This document shows, one piece after another, positions 63,463 through 64,000 of a stretch of 64,000 bases of DNA. Numbering within the stretch: position 1 is the first letter of the stretch; every line of letters starts with the position of its first letter. Source of the stretch: Xanthomarina arctica. GTDB taxonomy: Bacteria > Bacteroidota > Bacteroidia > Flavobacteriales > Flavobacteriaceae. The notes beneath the pieces were generated by a model. The model was given only the letters and a program-made list of their open reading frames with translations, was not told where the DNA came from and ran no database searches. The DNA is taken from positions 434,001 through 498,000 of the forward strand of contig NZ_BMFQ01000001.1 in the NCBI RefSeq assembly GCF_014638915.1, read 5' to 3'. Made by a program: the position numbers and the translations under genes.

Positions 63463-63570
63463 AAGAATAATCCAATTTGTTGAACCTATGTTGAACCCAT
63501 ATAAAATAAAAAAGCCCTTACATTTCTGTAAAGGCTTATTCCCATTTGGCTCCTCCTCTTAGGCTCGAAC
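63463..63570. repeat. Direct repeat copy 2: the tRNA-Asn side of the islet
   Basis: These 108 bases correspond to copy 1 at 59331-59437. They run from the region downstream of the tRNA, through its terminator, to the T-loop of the tRNA gene (63547-63570), where similarity ends. They form the tRNA-proximal boundary. The 431 bases between the FG-GAP start codon and the tRNA otherwise hold only the FG-GAP promoter. Confidence 0.85.
63503..63537 (-). terminator. Terminator of tRNA-Asn
   Basis: AAGCCCTTACA (63512-63522) pairs with TGTAAAGGCTT (63527-63537), one mismatch. Read on the minus strand it is followed by a T-rich run, 10 bases after the tRNA CCA end. Confidence 0.85.
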
Positions 63571-63623
63571 TAAGGACCCTCTGATTAACAGTCAGATGCT
63601 CTAACCAACTGAGCTAAGGAGGA
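63547..63623 (-). tRNA. tRNA-Asn(GTT)
   Basis: The minus strand folds into a full cloverleaf: acceptor TCCTCCT / AGGAGGA, D-arm GCTC / GAGC, anticodon arm TCTGA-CTGTTAA-TCAGA with anticodon GTT, variable loop of five, T-arm CTTAG-TTCGAGC-CTAAG, discriminator G and encoded CCA. The GTT anticodon reads asparagine codons AAC/AAT. Its 3' end is duplicated at 59.4 kb. Confidence 0.97.
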
Positions 63624-63722
63624 GTGTTGCTTTCTTTTTAAGTCTTTTTTCTGACTTCCACATTTCCTAAACTATCTAAAATTAGAGTTGTTTTGTAGTG
63701 TGTTTTTTCGCGTTAGCGAGCG

Positions 63723-63753
63723 CAAATATATATGTTATTTTAGATATTACAAA
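63723..63753 (-). promoter_or_regulatory. Consensus promoter of tRNA-Asn (TTTG-N19-TATATTTG)
   Basis: On the minus strand TTTG (63750-63753) is followed after 19 bases by TATATTTG (63723-63730), an exact match in both elements and spacing to the Bacteroidota sigma-ABfr consensus. It lies about 100 bases before the tRNA 5' end, so a leader of roughly 90 bases is processed off. Confidence 0.75.
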
Positions 63754-63769
63754 CTTTTTTTAAAAAAAT

Positions 63770-64000
63770 TTAATTAAAAATTGCTTTAAATATATCGTTC
63801 CCGTTTGCAAATAAAACCAACCCGATTAAAAGAATAAAACCAACCAATTGTGCATACTCTAAAAATTTGTCGCTTGGCTTTCTTCCAGAGATCATTTCAT
63901 ATAGCAAAAACATCACATGACCACCATCTAAAGCTGGAATTGGTAATAAATTTAAAACCCCTAGCATAATGGATAAAAAGGCTGTAATGTTCCAAAACAC
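63770..64000 (-). CDS. rseP: C-terminal part of the site-2 zinc protease RseP
   Basis: Only the last 76 residues are in the window; the gene runs on past base 64000. They contain G-V-L-N-L-L-P-I-P-A-L-D-G-G-H, the second metal-binding motif (L-D-G) of M50 site-2 proteases, and two C-terminal membrane helices. Known RseP proteins cleave membrane-embedded anti-sigma factors and signal-peptide remnants in the inner membrane. It is oriented like tRNA-Asn, upstream of the tRNA's own promoter. Confidence 0.92.
   Translation of the reverse strand: MFWNITAFLSIMLGVLNLLPIPALDGGHVMFLLYEMISGRKPSDKFLEYAQLVGFILLIGLVLFANGNDIFKAIFN

Overview
The window is AT-rich DNA from a member of the Flavobacteriia (phylum Bacteroidota). 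Four things point there: a flexirubin-type pigment cluster, two secreted proteins with type IX secretion (T9SS) C-terminal sorting tails, sigma-ABfr-like promoters (TTTG ... TAnnTTTG), and SSB, M13 and RseP proteins of Bacteroidota type. No plasmid, phage or transposase genes were seen, so this looks like chromosome.

Layout. 1-14 kb holds housekeeping and accessory genes: the end of a Tex-like S1 protein, a DMT exporter, a short SSB, a spermidine-synthase-like methyltransferase, a GNAT, an Rrf2 regulator, a CBS protein, a membrane M28 peptidase, a GEVED/T9SS secreted protein, an M13 lipoprotein peptidase and an SDR-type threonine dehydrogenase. Strong hairpin terminators separate the convergent pairs.

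13.7-47.7 kb is the centrepiece: 34 co-directional, mostly overlapping genes plus one divergent flavoenzyme gene. Together they form a flexirubin (aryl polyene / dialkylresorcinol hybrid) pathway. An aromatic amino acid ammonia-lyase (15.05 kb) should supply 4-coumarate, and the AMP-binding ligase at the far end (46.4 kb) should load it onto one of two ACPs. Ketosynthases, a ketosynthase-like partner lacking all catalytic residues, a FabG-type reductase and three hotdog dehydratases build the polyene. DarB and DarA make the dialkylresorcinol. A methyltransferase and a halogenase-like flavoprotein (with the WxWxIP motif) are candidates to decorate the ring. LpxL-like and BtrH-like proteins are candidates for the ester-forming step. 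An ABC exporter, LolA, lipoprotein, two outer-membrane barrels and an MMPL fusion protein look like delivery to the outer membrane. Several genes in it have no obvious role: a half-size ketosynthase-like protein, a 137-residue unknown, an autoprocessing C45 lipoprotein, a CrtI/CrtISO-like flavoenzyme and a GT2-DUF2062 fusion. Three of the operon's intergenic gaps hold palindromic hairpin elements placed just before start codons; two of them share one architecture.

47.7-59.2 kb is mixed: a 602-residue nitronate-monooxygenase-like protein of unknown role, a PD-(D/E)XK-like protein beside a MepB-family gene, a SYLF protein, an old-yellow-enzyme homologue, an SBF-like transporter, a disulfide-reductase-type flavoprotein, an AlkD-like protein, an M19 dipeptidase and a lipoprotein.

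59.3-63.6 kb is a small islet. A 107-108 bp direct repeat that includes the 3' end of tRNA-Asn(GTT) flanks a single gene, a 14-repeat FG-GAP T9SS protein. This is the footprint expected of tRNA-targeted integration, although no integrase is present. The window ends inside rseP.
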